Positions 39,077 through 48,617 of a stretch of DNA of 64,000 nucleotides are shown piece after piece. The stretch's first letter is position 1. Every line of letters begins with the position of its first letter. The DNA comes from Bacillus salacetis. GTDB lineage: Bacteria > Bacillota > Bacilli > Bacillales > Bacillaceae_B. The DNA is taken from assembly GCF_003581585.1 (NCBI RefSeq), contig NZ_QXIR01000005.1:62001-126000 (forward strand), given 5' to 3'. A program made the position numbers and the translations under genes. A model generated the notes under the pieces. That model had not been told where the DNA came from and ran no database searches. It worked only from the letters and a program-made list of their open reading frames with translations.

Positions 39077-39819
39077 TGAAAATCGATGTGCTATCCCTGT
39101 TTCCCTCCATGTTCAACGGTGTTTTTGGAGAGTCCATCTTAAAAAAAGCTCAAGAAAAAGGTGCTGTACAATACAGTGTCGTCAACTTCCGGGATTTTTC
39201 TGATAACAAACATGGACAGGTAGATGATTACCCATATGGCGGAGGGGCCGGGATGGTCCTTAAACCGCAGCCGATCTTTGATGCTGTAGAATCCCTGTCA
39301 ACAGCGGAGGAGCAGAATAAAAAGCCCCGTGTCATCCTTTTATGCCCGCAAGGTGAACGCTATAGCCAGACCAAAGCGGAAGAGCTTGCTGAAGAAGATC
39401 ACTTAATCTTTGTCTGCGGCCATTATGAGGGGTATGACGAAAGGGTCCGGGAGCATGTCGTGACAGACGAGATTTCCATAGGGGATTTTGTCCTGACTGG
39501 CGGAGAGCTGGGGGCGATGGTCATCATAGACAGTGTAGTCCGGCTTTTGCCTGGAGTGCTCGGAAATGAGGATTCACCTGTTCTGGACTCTTTTTCATCA
39601 GGATTCCTGGAACATCCCCATTATACAAGACCTGCAGATTTCAGGGGCATGAAGGTTCCGGATGAATTGATATCTGGAAACCATAAGCTCATTGAAGAAT
39701 GGCGGGAAAGGGAGTCTTTGAGAAGGACTTTTGAAAGAAGGCCGGATCTGCTTGAGGACAAAGAGTTGAACGAACGGCAGCAAAAATGGCTGAAAGAATG
39801 GAAAAATGATAGAAACTAG
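39073..39819 (+). CDS. trmD: tRNA (guanine-N1)-methyltransferase TrmD
   Basis: TrmD (247-248 residues) makes m1G37 in tRNAs, preventing frameshifts. This trefoil-knot SAM enzyme shows [42 protein letters not shown] and [15 protein letters not shown]. Two adjacent ATG codons (39073, 39076) could start it. The rplS promoter begins right after the stop codon. Confidence 0.97.
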   Translation: MMKIDVLSLFPSMFNGVFGESILKKAQEKGAVQYSVVNFRDFSDNKHGQVDDYPYGGGAGMVLKPQPIFDAVESLSTAEEQNKKPRVILLCPQGERYSQTKAEELAEEDHLIFVCGHYEGYDERVREHVVTDEISIGDFVLTGGELGAMVIIDSVVRLLPGVLGNEDSPVLDSFSSGFLEHPHYTRPADFRGMKVPDELISGNHKLIEEWRERESLRRTFERRPDLLEDKELNERQQKWLKEWKNDRN

Positions 39820-39848
39820 TTGATTCATGATGAGTGATATGGTATTAT
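39820..39848 (+). promoter_or_regulatory. sigma-A promoter of rplS
   Basis: TTGATT (39820-39825), 17-base spacer, TATTAT (39843-39848), directly after the trmD stop. Confidence 0.7.
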
Positions 39849-39889
39849 AACCTTTGTGACTTGTTCAGATATAATCTGTCCGGGTCATC

Positions 39890-39950
39890 GATTAGGATGT
39901 TCCGCTGCAATAAATCGTTTTTGTAAGAGCATCTGGTGGAAGGAGATGAA
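39890..39950 (+). promoter_or_regulatory. L19-type autoregulatory mRNA leader
   Basis: GGATGTTCCGCTGC (39895-39908) is followed by CATCT (39930-39934) / AGATG (39944-39948), a hairpin that traps the Shine-Dalgarno AAGGAG. TTCCGCT (39900-39906) can also pair with GGTGGAA in the hairpin loop, giving a pseudoknot-like alternative. Position and motifs fit the known Bacillus L19 leader, which represses rplS when L19 is in excess. Assignment is from memory of the motif, not a covariance search. Confidence 0.65.
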
Positions 39951-39954
39951 ATAG

Positions 39955-40299
39955 ATGCACAAATTAATCGAAGAAATTACAAAAGAACAACTTCGTTCTG
40001 ATTTACCATCATTCCGTCCTGGTGACACAGTTCGCGTACACGTTAACATCGTTGAGGGTACCCGCGAGCGTATCCAGGTTTTCGAAGGTGTGGTAATCGG
40101 CCGTCGCGGAGGCGGTATCAGCGAAACGTTCACAGTTCGTAAAATTTCTTATGGTGTTGGTGTTGAGCGTACATTCCCTGTACACACACCAAAAATCGCG
40201 AAGCTTGAAGTTATCCGCCGCGGTAAAGTACGCCGTGCGAAACTTTACTACTTGCGCAACCTGCGCGGTAAAGCTGCCCGTATCAAAGAAATTCGATAA
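39955..40299 (+). CDS. rplS: 50S ribosomal protein L19
   Basis: The 114-residue L19, at the 30S-50S interface, contains [20 protein letters not shown] and [15 protein letters not shown], diagnostic motifs. Codon use is strongly biased. It has its own promoter, leader and terminator. Confidence 0.98.
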   Translation: MHKLIEEITKEQLRSDLPSFRPGDTVRVHVNIVEGTRERIQVFEGVVIGRRGGGISETFTVRKISYGVGVERTFPVHTPKIAKLEVIRRGKVRRAKLYYLRNLRGKAARIKEIR

Positions 40300-40309
40300 T
40301 TTTAAGATG

Positions 40310-40339
40310 AAAAAGGAGCTTGGATACAAGCTCCTTTTT
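40310..40339 (+). terminator. terminator after rplS
   Basis: AAAAAGGAGCTTG pairs with CAAGCTCCTTTTT around a four-base loop. Confidence 0.92.
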
Positions 40340-40499
40340 CAGTTTGCGGACAAACTGCAGACCTTAGGTTATTGTGATCAGGATGGAGATTTCATAAGTG
40401 CTTCATATATCCTGTTTTTGGGTATATCAGATGAAAGCCGTGTCTATTTTTTGTAGAATATTAAATGTGGAAGAAATCGAGACACAGGAGGGGAACCTG

Positions 40500-41051
40500 G
40501 TGGCCAAGCAGAAGAATGAACTGTGGGAATGGAGTAAAGCATTATTGATAGCAATTGGACTAGCTGCACTGATCCGATACTTTTTATTTACCCCGATAGT
40601 CGTGGATGGTTTATCAATGATGCCGACCTTACATAATGGTGACAGGATGATCGTGAACAAGCTGAGTTACAGTGTAGGAGAGCCTGACAGATTCGATATC
40701 ATCGTTTTTCACGCTCCTGAGAAGAAGGACTATATCAAGCGGGTGATCGGGCTTCCGGGAGATATCATCGAGTACGAAAACGATGTGCTTTATATCAATG
40801 GAAAGGCATATGATGAACCTTATTTGGAAGAATATAAGGAACAGATCAATGACGGCCTTTTGACAGAGGGTTTTACACTTGAAGAAAAAATCGGACAGGA
40901 AAAAGTTCCTGAAGGCACTTTGTTTGTCATGGGTGATAACCGCCGTTTCAGCAAGGACAGCCGTCATATAGGTGTCGTGGAAGTCGGGGAAGTAATCGGC
41001 AGTACCAATGTGATCTATTGGCCGGTCAAAGATATAGAAGTCATCAAATAG
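40500..41051 (+). CDS. lepB: type I signal peptidase
   Basis: This 183-residue membrane serine protease removes signal peptides. One N-terminal transmembrane helix (about 14-34) is followed by the catalytic Ser box DGLSMMPTL (about 41), the catalytic Lys in DYIKRVIGLPGD (about 81) and box E MGDNRRFSKDSR (about 142). The start is GTG at 40500 behind AGGAGGGG; the longer upstream frame lacks family sequence. B. subtilis keeps its sip genes elsewhere; lepB between rplS and rbgA is known in other Bacillaceae. Confidence 0.93.
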   Translation: MAKQKNELWEWSKALLIAIGLAALIRYFLFTPIVVDGLSMMPTLHNGDRMIVNKLSYSVGEPDRFDIIVFHAPEKKDYIKRVIGLPGDIIEYENDVLYINGKAYDEPYLEEYKEQINDGLLTEGFTLEEKIGQEKVPEGTLFVMGDNRRFSKDSRHIGVVEVGEVIGSTNVIYWPVKDIEVIK

Positions 41052-41087
41052 TCCTTATTGGAAGATTTGTTTATCGGAGGTGATAGT

Positions 41088-41951
41088 ATGACTATTCAAT
41101 GGTTTCCTGGCCATATGGCAAAGGCAAGAAGGCAGGTAACGGAAAAGCTGAAGCTGGTGGATATCATTATCGAGCTGGTGGATGCGCGCATACCGATTTC
41201 CTCAAGGAACCCTATGATTGACGAGGTGGTTCAGCAGAAACCAAGGCTCGTTCTTTTGAATAAAGCTGATATGGCAGATAAAGCACTGACTGATCAATGG
41301 ATTGACTATTTTTCCAAGCAGGGCATCAGGGCATTGGCAGTCAATGCACAGGGTGGTACAGGGCTTGGCGATATCGTGAGAGCGTCTAAAGACATACTCA
41401 GTGAAAAGTTTGACAGAATGAGAGCCAAAGGGATGAAACCAAGAGCGATCCGGGCTATGATCGTCGGGATACCCAATGTAGGGAAATCAACGCTGATCAA
41501 CAGGCTGGCCAAGAAGAACATTGCGAAAACCGGGAACACACCGGGAGTGACGAAAGCGCAGCAATGGATCAAGGTAGGCAAGGAAATGGAGCTGCTTGAT
41601 ACACCGGGTATCCTTTGGCCGAAGTTTGAAGACGAGGAAGTCGGTTATAAGCTCGCATTGACAGGTGCAATCAAGGACACTATATTGAATTTGCAGGATA
41701 TCGCAGTGTATGGTTTGAGGTTTTTAGAAAAACAATATCCCAAACGCCTTGAAGAGCGGTACGGCATCGTTGTCTTTCCTGAAGAAATCGTGGAAGTGTT
41801 TGATAAGATCGGCACGCAACGTGGATGCCTCGTATCAGGCGGAGAGGTCGATTATGACAAAACGTCAGATCTGATCGTACGTGATATAAGAAGTGACCGG
41901 CTTGGCAAGCTGACATTCGATATTCCAGGTGAATACATGGAAGAAAAATAG
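41088..41951 (+). CDS. rbgA: ribosome biogenesis GTPase RbgA (YlqF)
   Basis: RbgA (287 residues) is a circularly permuted GTPase essential for late 50S assembly (L16 incorporation). It begins [15 protein letters not shown], then G4 NKADM (about 62), G1 [12 protein letters not shown] (about 128) and G3 DTPG. The C-terminal ANTAR-like RNA-binding domain follows. GGAGGTGAT sets the ATG at 41088. Confidence 0.96.
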   Translation: MTIQWFPGHMAKARRQVTEKLKLVDIIIELVDARIPISSRNPMIDEVVQQKPRLVLLNKADMADKALTDQWIDYFSKQGIRALAVNAQGGTGLGDIVRASKDILSEKFDRMRAKGMKPRAIRAMIVGIPNVGKSTLINRLAKKNIAKTGNTPGVTKAQQWIKVGKEMELLDTPGILWPKFEDEEVGYKLALTGAIKDTILNLQDIAVYGLRFLEKQYPKRLEERYGIVVFPEEIVEVFDKIGTQRGCLVSGGEVDYDKTSDLIVRDIRSDRLGKLTFDIPGEYMEEK

Positions 41952-41956
41952 ACCAT

Positions 41957-42009
41957 AAGCTGATTCCATAGGAGGATTTTCCCTTATTGAATCAGCTTGT
42001 TTATTTTTG
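41957..42009 (+). terminator. terminator after rbgA
   Basis: AAGCTGATTC (41957-41966) pairs with GAATCAGCTT (41989-41998), followed by GTTTATTTTT. Confidence 0.75.
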
Positions 42010-42066
42010 AGAACTAATGACGATATAAAGAATGACTAGTTCATACATAGCAAATAGGAGAACAAT

Positions 42067-42843
42067 ATGCCAAACAAATATACAGTTGCAGAAGCAGAAA
42101 AAATGATAAAGGATATTGCAGATGAAGGGGACGAACGGTTTCAGGCTTTTTTAGAAGATGAAAGAAAAGGAATCCAGAAGCTTGTTTCAAGGTGGTACAA
42201 AGAAAGAGATCACCAACAGGTTTTGTTGAAAGAATTTGAACGCATGAGTACCTTTGAAAAAGAGTTAAGGCTTAAGGGGTATGAATATATTGCCGGCATT
42301 GATGAGGTGGGAAGAGGACCGCTGGCAGGGCCAGTCGTTGCGGCAGCGGTTGTCCTTCCTCCGGGTTTCACCCTGCTTGGAATCAATGATTCCAAACAAC
42401 TTTCAGAGAAGCAGCGGGAGAAATTCTATTCTTATATTACGGAGGCTGCGATAGCATGGGGAACAGGCATCGTCTCTTCTGAGGAAATCGATGAACTGAA
42501 TATCTATCAGGCTTCCAAGAAAGCAATGGCAGCTGCGTTGGATGATATAAAAATGAAGCCGGACCATTTGCTTATTGATGCCATGGAATTGGGGACACCC
42601 TACCCGGAAACGTCTCTGATTAAAGGAGATGCGCGGAGCATTTCGATTGCAGCAGCATCCATTGTAGCAAAAGTGACAAGAGACAGGATGATGGAAGTAT
42701 ATTCACGGCAATACTGCGGGTATGGCCTGGAAAAAAACATGGGATACGGGACAAAAGAGCATTTGGAAGGATTGAAGAAGCTTGGCGCTTCTCCCATCCA
42801 TCGAAAATCCTTTGCTCCCGTAAAGGAGCTTATGTCGAGATAG
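42067..42843 (+). CDS. rnhB: ribonuclease HII
   Basis: RNase HII (258 residues) removes ribonucleotides from DNA. The catalytic acidic pair is in GIDEVGRGPLAGP (about 78-79). Further motifs are NDSKQLSEKQRE, DAMELG and AASIVAKVTRD. The N-terminal extension of about 70 residues is usual in Bacillus RnhB. AGGAG precedes the ATG. ylqG follows 13 bases later. Confidence 0.96.
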   Translation: MPNKYTVAEAEKMIKDIADEGDERFQAFLEDERKGIQKLVSRWYKERDHQQVLLKEFERMSTFEKELRLKGYEYIAGIDEVGRGPLAGPVVAAAVVLPPGFTLLGINDSKQLSEKQREKFYSYITEAAIAWGTGIVSSEEIDELNIYQASKKAMAAALDDIKMKPDHLLIDAMELGTPYPETSLIKGDARSISIAAASIVAKVTRDRMMEVYSRQYCGYGLEKNMGYGTKEHLEGLKKLGASPIHRKSFAPVKELMSR

Positions 42844-42856
42844 AGAAGGTGTTTAC

Positions 42857-44716
42857 ATGCTTGAACGGAGTATTCAAAGTTCCAATATGACTTCACTGAA
42901 ATTGGATCATCCATCTAAACTGGTGGATGGGCAAATGATTTTTGCAAGAGTTAATAAACTGCTTCCTGAAGGAATGGCTGAAATCAATTATAACGGCCGG
43001 AAAATAATTGCTGAACTCGAAGCTCCCTTAACAGCAGGAAAGAATTATTTGCTCAAGGCTGAAGCAGGGAATGATGGGCTGCTTACACTTAGGGTGATTT
43101 CTGGGTCGGCATCAGAAGCTGATTCTCCTCTGGTGGATAAAATACTAAGCGAATTACAGCTTCCAAGGGCAGGAAATATGAAGGAAGTATTATCTCTTCT
43201 GATGAAAAGCTCGTTGTCTTTCAACAGAACAGAACTTACTTTGATAAGTGATTTGCTCGCAAGCACCCAGGACAAGCAGGCGGGAATAGAAGCCCTCATG
43301 AAAATAAAGGAAGGCGGGCTTCCAGTTTCCAAACCGTTGTATTTTTCTTATCTTCATGGAAAAAGCATGGAACCCATGTCGAAGATGCTTAGTGATGTGG
43401 AGACTGTACTTCTAACAAATGGACCTAAGTCACCGGCCGCTGAAAAAGTTCTTGGAATCATAAGCAATATGAATGAAAGTGAAACTGCCAATCTCCTTCA
43501 AAAAGCTGCCCATCGGTCTTCAGAAATGCTGAGTAGTAGTGATCCGGGAAACGCACAGAAGTCCTCCGCTTTTAAGCTCCTGCAATCACTGGGACTTATT
43601 CCGGAAGAGAGCGTCTTGGCGGAAGGAAAACCCTTGCCGGTTAAGGAATTGATAAACACTCAGCCTGCTGCTGGGTTTTTGAACAGCAGCCCTCCCCTTT
43701 CCCAAATAAAAGATAAACTGATAAGCTTGCTGGAGCTGGTGGGTGGGAATCCTGCACCTGATGAAAGATTCCTGACTTATATCAAAGAAATCCATACAGT
43801 TTTAAAAAGTATGGAGTCTGGAAAAATGGCGAATCAGGAACTATTGAAAACAGCCGCAGCGCTATTTTCTGAGGGGGACAGCATCCTTTCTCAGAAAGGA
43901 TTAATGCCGCCATTAAGTGAAAGGGAAAGGTTCAATCTTCTTTTTGGATTACACACACGCAGGGAAAAAGAATTGATCTCAGGATTTTCGCAGAAATTGC
44001 AGCAGCTTCAGCAGAATTCAGACCCTGAGCAGCCTGCTATGAAGCTTCTTCAGCAATTAACGGTGAATGACGAAGGCAATGCGCCACAACTGCATAAAGA
44101 GGCCCTTCCTGATATCATCAAAGACCTGGCTTCAAGGCTTGGAATCAATCATGAGGCAAAGCTTGCTGCCGGGCATCCCCAAGATCGTTCCCTGTATGAT
44201 TCGTTGAAACCTGCATTGGTTTCCCTATTGAAGGAAGTACCGCAGGGAGAGGCGAGGGAAGCTGCTGAAAACCTGCTCTTTAAGCTGAATGGCCCAGCGA
44301 TCCTCTCAGGTGAAAACGGTCCGCTTCAGAATGTTATCTATCAATTTCCGTTAACATGGCTGAATCAAAAGACGGATGTCAGGATGCAGTGGTCAGGCAG
44401 AAGGATGGAGAATGGCCAAATCGATCCGGAATTTTGCCGGGTGCTGTTTTATCTGGAATTGGAAAATATCAAAGAAGTAATAGTCGATATGGGCGTCCAG
44501 AACAGGATCATAACCTTGAATATTTACAATGATACACCCAGCTTGAAAGAGCTGGCAGGCCCATTTTCTCCTGTATTGAGGGAAGGACTTGAAAGAATGC
44601 ATTACAAAGTGTCGGCCATTAATTTTAAAAGTCCTGAAGAAACTGGATCTTCAAAGAAAATGTACCAGGCGATGGCCGGGGAAGTTACGTATTCCGGAGT
44701 TGATTTGAAAATATGA
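42857..44716 (+). CDS. ylqG: YlqG, FliK-like large protein of unknown function
   Basis: A 619-residue protein. The N-terminus (about 20-80) looks like a small beta domain (ARVNKLLPEGMAEINYNGRKI). A long helical, low-conservation middle contains Q- and L-rich stretches. The last 130 residues (TDVRMQWSGRRMENGQI, then LFYLELENIKEVIVDMGVQ) resemble the C-terminal domain of flagellar hook-length protein FliK. It overlaps by four bases with a FlhB C-terminal-like gene. The pair mirrors the FliK-FlhB ruler/switch partners, but no experimental role is known. GAGAAGGTG precedes the ATG. Confidence 0.75.
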   Translation: MLERSIQSSNMTSLKLDHPSKLVDGQMIFARVNKLLPEGMAEINYNGRKIIAELEAPLTAGKNYLLKAEAGNDGLLTLRVISGSASEADSPLVDKILSELQLPRAGNMKEVLSLLMKSSLSFNRTELTLISDLLASTQDKQAGIEALMKIKEGGLPVSKPLYFSYLHGKSMEPMSKMLSDVETVLLTNGPKSPAAEKVLGIISNMNESETANLLQKAAHRSSEMLSSSDPGNAQKSSAFKLLQSLGLIPEESVLAEGKPLPVKELINTQPAAGFLNSSPPLSQIKDKLISLLELVGGNPAPDERFLTYIKEIHTVLKSMESGKMANQELLKTAAALFSEGDSILSQKGLMPPLSERERFNLLFGLHTRREKELISGFSQKLQQLQQNSDPEQPAMKLLQQLTVNDEGNAPQLHKEALPDIIKDLASRLGINHEAKLAAGHPQDRSLYDSLKPALVSLLKEVPQGEAREAAENLLFKLNGPAILSGENGPLQNVIYQFPLTWLNQKTDVRMQWSGRRMENGQIDPEFCRVLFYLELENIKEVIVDMGVQNRIITLNIYNDTPSLKELAGPFSPVLREGLERMHYKVSAINFKSPEETGSSKKMYQAMAGEVTYSGVDLKI

Positions 44717-44997
44717 GGAATGAAAAGGAAACGAAGAGGAAGCAGGCAATTGCCCTCCAGTATGAAGCAGAAAAGCAGCAGGCGCCGAAAATGATTGCCA
44801 AAGGAAAGGGCTTGATTGCAGATAATATCCTCGAGAAGGCGAGAGAGAACGATATCCCCATCCAGGAAGACCGCAATCTCGTTGAACTGCTTGGAAATCT
44901 TGATATCAATGAATCAATACCCGAAGAGCTGTATCAGGCGGTAGCCGAGGTATTCGCCTTCCTGTACAGACTGGATAAAGAAGCACAAAAAAGCTGA
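44713..44997 (+). CDS. ylqH: YlqH, FlhB C-terminal domain-like protein (FlhX type)
   Basis: This 94-residue soluble protein matches the cytoplasmic C-terminal domain of FlhB/EscU: AIALQYEAEKQQAPKMIAKG, then NDIPIQEDRNLVELL and IPEELYQAVAEVFAFLYRL. The membrane part is absent, and the NPTH self-cleavage motif expected just before AIALQY is replaced by TKRKQ. So it resembles the already-cleaved C-terminal half. Such stand-alone proteins can partly replace FlhB-C elsewhere. It is coupled to ylqG. Confidence 0.88.
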   Translation: MRNEKETKRKQAIALQYEAEKQQAPKMIAKGKGLIADNILEKARENDIPIQEDRNLVELLGNLDINESIPEELYQAVAEVFAFLYRLDKEAQKS

Positions 44998-45034
44998 AGA
45001 ACACTGGCGGTTCTTCAGCTTCCGCTCGTTTTTT
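44993..45034 (+). terminator. terminator after ylqH
   Basis: GCTGAAGAAC pairs with GTTCTTCAGC; the T-run (45029-45034) lies about nine bases beyond the stem. Confidence 0.7.
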
Positions 45035-45227
45035 CGCTGCCTATTTTATTTTTCCAAGATAACATTTTTAAATAGGAACACTGAAATTCAGTAGTTTTTG
45101 ACTCAGTATCATTTCTGAATTTTTAAATTAATATAATATTTTTTGCATATTGGTAGACATATAATCTTTCATTTTATACAATGAAAGCGCAGTCTATTTT
45201 TGAAAGAGTTTGATAGGAGGATGGAAA

Positions 45228-46388
45228 ATGAATATCCATGAATATCAAGGTAAAGAAATCCTCAGAAATAATGGGGTACCCGTACCTAATGGTAAAGTGG
45301 CTTTTACTCCGGACGAAGCAGTAGAAGCGGCGAAAACGCTGGATTCAAGTGTTTATGTAGTTAAAGCGCAGATCCATGCAGGCGGCCGCGGAAAAGCCGG
45401 TGGAGTCAAAATTGCAAAGAGTCTTGACGAAGTACGTACATATGCAGAAGAACTGCTTGGAAAAACGCTGGTGACTCACCAAACAGGCCCGGAAGGTAAA
45501 GAAGTTAAGCGCTTACTTATCGAAGAAGGCTGTGACATCAAGAAAGAGTATTATGTAGGGCTTGTCCTTGACCGTGCGACTTCCCAGGTTGTTTTGATGG
45601 CTTCTGAAGAAGGCGGTACAGAAATCGAGGAAGTGGCGGCAGAGACTCCTGAAAAGATCTTCAAGGAGTATATTGATCCTGTAGTCGGCTTGACTGGATT
45701 CCAGGCACGCCGTATTGCATTCAACATCAATATCCCTAAAGAACTTGTAAATAAAGCAGCTAAGTTCATGCTTGGCCTTTATAACGTGTATATCCAAAAG
45801 GACGCTTCCATCGTGGAAATCAATCCTCTTGTTGTGACTGGCGATGGAAATGTAATGGCCTTGGATGCAAAGTTCAACTTTGACTCCAATGCACTATACC
45901 GCCAGAAGGATGTTCTTGAACTTCGCGATCTTGAAGAAGAAGATGCAAAAGAAATCGAAGCTTCTAAATATGACCTGAGCTACATTTCCTTGGAAGGAAA
46001 TATCGGTTGCATGGTAAATGGAGCAGGACTTGCAATGGCTACAATGGATATCGTCAAGCATTATGGCGGCGATCCGGCAAACTTCCTTGATGTTGGGGGC
46101 GGTGCAACAGCCGAAAAAGTTACTGAAGCATTCAAAATCATCCTTTCCGATGAAAATGTAAAGGGAATTTTCGTAAACATTTTCGGAGGAATCATGAAGT
46201 GCGACATCATTGCAGAAGGCGTTGTAGAAGCCGCCAAGCAAGTGGAGCTTAAAGTTCCATTGGTGGTACGACTTGAAGGAACGAATGTTGATCTAGGGAA
46301 GAAAATCCTGAATGAGTCAGGCTTGAATATCATTTCCGCTGAGTCAATGGCGGACGGCGCACAAAAAATTGTTGAGCAAGTAGGATAA
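45228..46388 (+). CDS. sucC: succinyl-CoA synthetase beta subunit
   Basis: The 386-residue ATP-grasp subunit of succinate-CoA ligase (TCA cycle). It starts [20 protein letters not shown], has [16 protein letters not shown] (nucleotide site) and the C-terminal ligase half with FLDVGGGA and [24 protein letters not shown] sets the ATG at 45228; an upstream frame extension is discarded. The upstream 190 bases are very AT-rich, with several TATAAT-like boxes, so I could not choose a promoter. Confidence 0.97.
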   Translation: MNIHEYQGKEILRNNGVPVPNGKVAFTPDEAVEAAKTLDSSVYVVKAQIHAGGRGKAGGVKIAKSLDEVRTYAEELLGKTLVTHQTGPEGKEVKRLLIEEGCDIKKEYYVGLVLDRATSQVVLMASEEGGTEIEEVAAETPEKIFKEYIDPVVGLTGFQARRIAFNINIPKELVNKAAKFMLGLYNVYIQKDASIVEINPLVVTGDGNVMALDAKFNFDSNALYRQKDVLELRDLEEEDAKEIEASKYDLSYISLEGNIGCMVNGAGLAMATMDIVKHYGGDPANFLDVGGGATAEKVTEAFKIILSDENVKGIFVNIFGGIMKCDIIAEGVVEAAKQVELKVPLVVRLEGTNVDLGKKILNESGLNIISAESMADGAQKIVEQVG

Positions 46389-46404
46389 GAAAGGCGGAGG
46401 ACTA

Positions 46405-47307
46405 ATGAGCGTATTTATTAATAAAGATACAAAAGTTATTGTTCAAGGTATTACTGGTTCGACTGCTCTTTTCCATACAAAGCAAATGCTTGAATACGGT
46501 ACGCAGATCGTTGCTGGTGTAACACCAGGAAAAGGCGGAACTGAAGTTGAAGGCGTTCCTGTATTCAATACAGTGGGAGAAGCTAAGAAGGAAACTGGCG
46601 CAAACGCATCAGTTATCTACGTTCCGGCTCCATTCGCGGCAGATGCTATACTTGAGGCAGTAGATGCTGAATTGGATCTGGCAATCTGTATTACAGAGCA
46701 TATCCCGGTTCTTGATATGGTGAAGGTGAAGCGCTACATGGAAGGCAAGAAGACCCGCCTTGTAGGCCCTAACTGCCCAGGCGTCATCACTCCTGATGAG
46801 TGCAAGATCGGAATCATGCCTGGATATATCCATACTAAAGGACACGTAGGTGTTGTATCCCGTTCCGGCACATTGACATATGAAGCTGTTCATCAGCTTT
46901 CTCAGGAAGGGATCGGCCAGTCTACAGCAGTAGGCATCGGCGGTGACCCTGTCAATGGTACGGACTTCATCGACGTATTGAAAGCATTCAATGAAGATGA
47001 GGATACTTATGCTGTCATCATGATCGGAGAAATCGGTGGAACAGCTGAAGAAGAAGCTGCAGAATGGGTTAAGGCAAATATGACGAAACCGGTTGTAGGC
47101 TTCATCGGAGGACGCACTGCACCTCCAGGTAAACGTATGGGCCACGCTGGCGCCATCATCTCCGGAGGCAAAGGAACTGCCGATGAAAAGATCCGTGTAA
47201 TGAACGAATGCGGCATCGAAGTGGCTCCTACACCTTCCGATATGGGTGAAACGTTAATCAAGGTACTGAAAGACCAGGGTATCTACGACAAATGTAAAAC
47301 TCATTAA
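46405..47307 (+). CDS. sucD: succinyl-CoA synthetase alpha subunit
   Basis: The 300-residue CoA-binding subunit with phosphohistidine in [10 protein letters not shown] (about 249). It starts [22 protein letters not shown], has [13 protein letters not shown] and [19 protein letters not shown] precedes the ATG. Cotranscribed with sucC (16-base gap). Confidence 0.97.
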   Translation: MSVFINKDTKVIVQGITGSTALFHTKQMLEYGTQIVAGVTPGKGGTEVEGVPVFNTVGEAKKETGANASVIYVPAPFAADAILEAVDAELDLAICITEHIPVLDMVKVKRYMEGKKTRLVGPNCPGVITPDECKIGIMPGYIHTKGHVGVVSRSGTLTYEAVHQLSQEGIGQSTAVGIGGDPVNGTDFIDVLKAFNEDEDTYAVIMIGEIGGTAEEEAAEWVKANMTKPVVGFIGGRTAPPGKRMGHAGAIISGGKGTADEKIRVMNECGIEVAPTPSDMGETLIKVLKDQGIYDKCKTH

Positions 47308-47325
47308 TATAGAAGAAACTGGACT

Positions 47326-47370
47326 GGACTGGATTGAATGATTAACTTCATTCACATTCAGTCCTTTTTC
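47326..47370 (+). terminator. terminator after sucD
   Basis: GGACTGGATTGAATG pairs imperfectly with CATTCACATTCAGTCC, followed by five Ts. Confidence 0.8.
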
Positions 47371-47422
47371 CAACCGAAGGATGAATTTTCCCCTATCAAA
47401 ATAAATATTTCAGGAGGTAATA

Positions 47423-48316
47423 ATGTACTCAGACAGAAACATTCTTTTTACACTCCAGCACTGCGACAGCATCGGCTGGAAGTCAATAAACCTGTTAATG
47501 AAAAATACATCTTCTCCCCAGGAAATTCCCCACCTTACCCCAGCAGAACTAAGGAATATGCTCCCTATCCCTTCAGATAAATGCCACGCTTTTTATCACC
47601 AATTCCATTCATTCAATCATTCAGACAAAATAAGACAGTATGAGGAAGATAAGATTGGCTTTATTACTGTATTGGATGAAGGCTACCCTCATATATTGAA
47701 GAACATTTATGATCCTCCCTGGGTGCTCTTCTATGCGGGCAGAAAAGAACTGCTGGAAAGTAATAGGAAAATTGCAATCGTAGGTTCCAGGAAAGCCGAC
47801 GAATATACTGAAACTGCTTTGAGACTCATCCTTCCTGGACTGATTGATGAAGGTTTTGTTACGGTCAGCGGTTTAGCAGCAGGAGCCGATGGGCTTGCCC
47901 ACAGGATGACAATTGCGATGCATGGAGATACAATTGGTGTCATCGGCGGCGGATTGAAAAACATTTATCCAGCTTCCAATAGAAAATTGGCAGAATACAT
48001 GATGAGTAAGCACCTGATTGTTTCGGAATATGTACCGGATGCTAAGCCCCAACGCTGGCATTTCCCTATGCGGAACCGTATAATCAGTGGTTTGACCCAA
48101 GCTGTCCTTGTCACCGAGGCAAGCAGGAAAAGCGGTTCGCTTATCACTGCGGAAACAAGCATGAATGAGGGAAGGGATGTTTTTGCGCTTCCCGGTAGGC
48201 TTGACTCCCCATTATCCGAGGGAAGCAACCATTTGATCCAGCAGGGAGCTAAACTGGTTGCTTCGCCAAAAGATATTATTTCCGAATTTCAGTATAATTT
48301 TTGCCCACAAAGATAA
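47423..48316 (+). CDS. dprA: DNA processing protein DprA (Smf)
   Basis: DprA (297 residues) protects incoming single strands and loads RecA in transformation. The Rossmann-like core has IVGSRKADEYTE, VSGLAAGADGLAHR, GGGLKNIYPASN, FPMRNRIISGL and SGSLITAETSMNEGRDVFALPG, which is the full family pattern. AGGAGGTAATA precedes the ATG. It implies competence potential or a general recombination role. Confidence 0.95.
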   Translation: MYSDRNILFTLQHCDSIGWKSINLLMKNTSSPQEIPHLTPAELRNMLPIPSDKCHAFYHQFHSFNHSDKIRQYEEDKIGFITVLDEGYPHILKNIYDPPWVLFYAGRKELLESNRKIAIVGSRKADEYTETALRLILPGLIDEGFVTVSGLAAGADGLAHRMTIAMHGDTIGVIGGGLKNIYPASNRKLAEYMMSKHLIVSEYVPDAKPQRWHFPMRNRIISGLTQAVLVTEASRKSGSLITAETSMNEGRDVFALPGRLDSPLSEGSNHLIQQGAKLVASPKDIISEFQYNFCPQR

Positions 48317-48617
48317 TATTGTAGTACGCTTTTTATTTACTAGCTTAAAGATCGTTCATCATGAGTATAAAATGTAAATAAAAGGAAAGTATAGACTATC
48401 TATACACCGGATTTTTTGAAAAATACAGGTTAATATGTATAAAATGTATAAAAAGGTTGCAATTCTTCTCAATCTGTTATACATTTTGCAACAGATATAT
48501 TACAAGCAGCTTCTTCTTTTGTCTGAGCTTATGGAAACGTTTCCTTGGCTCTATCATTGACTTATATATAACCGAAACTAAAAATATAACGATTTCCCTC
48601 TTTAAGGAGGCAATTTA
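48317..48617. other. 300-base region upstream of topA
   Basis: No gene. It contains the inverted repeat GTATAG..CTATAC (about 48388-48404), CTGTT/AACAG flanking ATACATTTTGC (about 48476-48496) and the 12-bp palindrome GGAAACGTTTCC (48535-48546). A weak promoter candidate is TTGACT (48559-48564) with TAAAAAT about 16-17 bases on, close after the palindrome. The last is close to a CcpA/LacI-type operator but departs from the cre consensus at outer positions. Confidence 0.45.
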
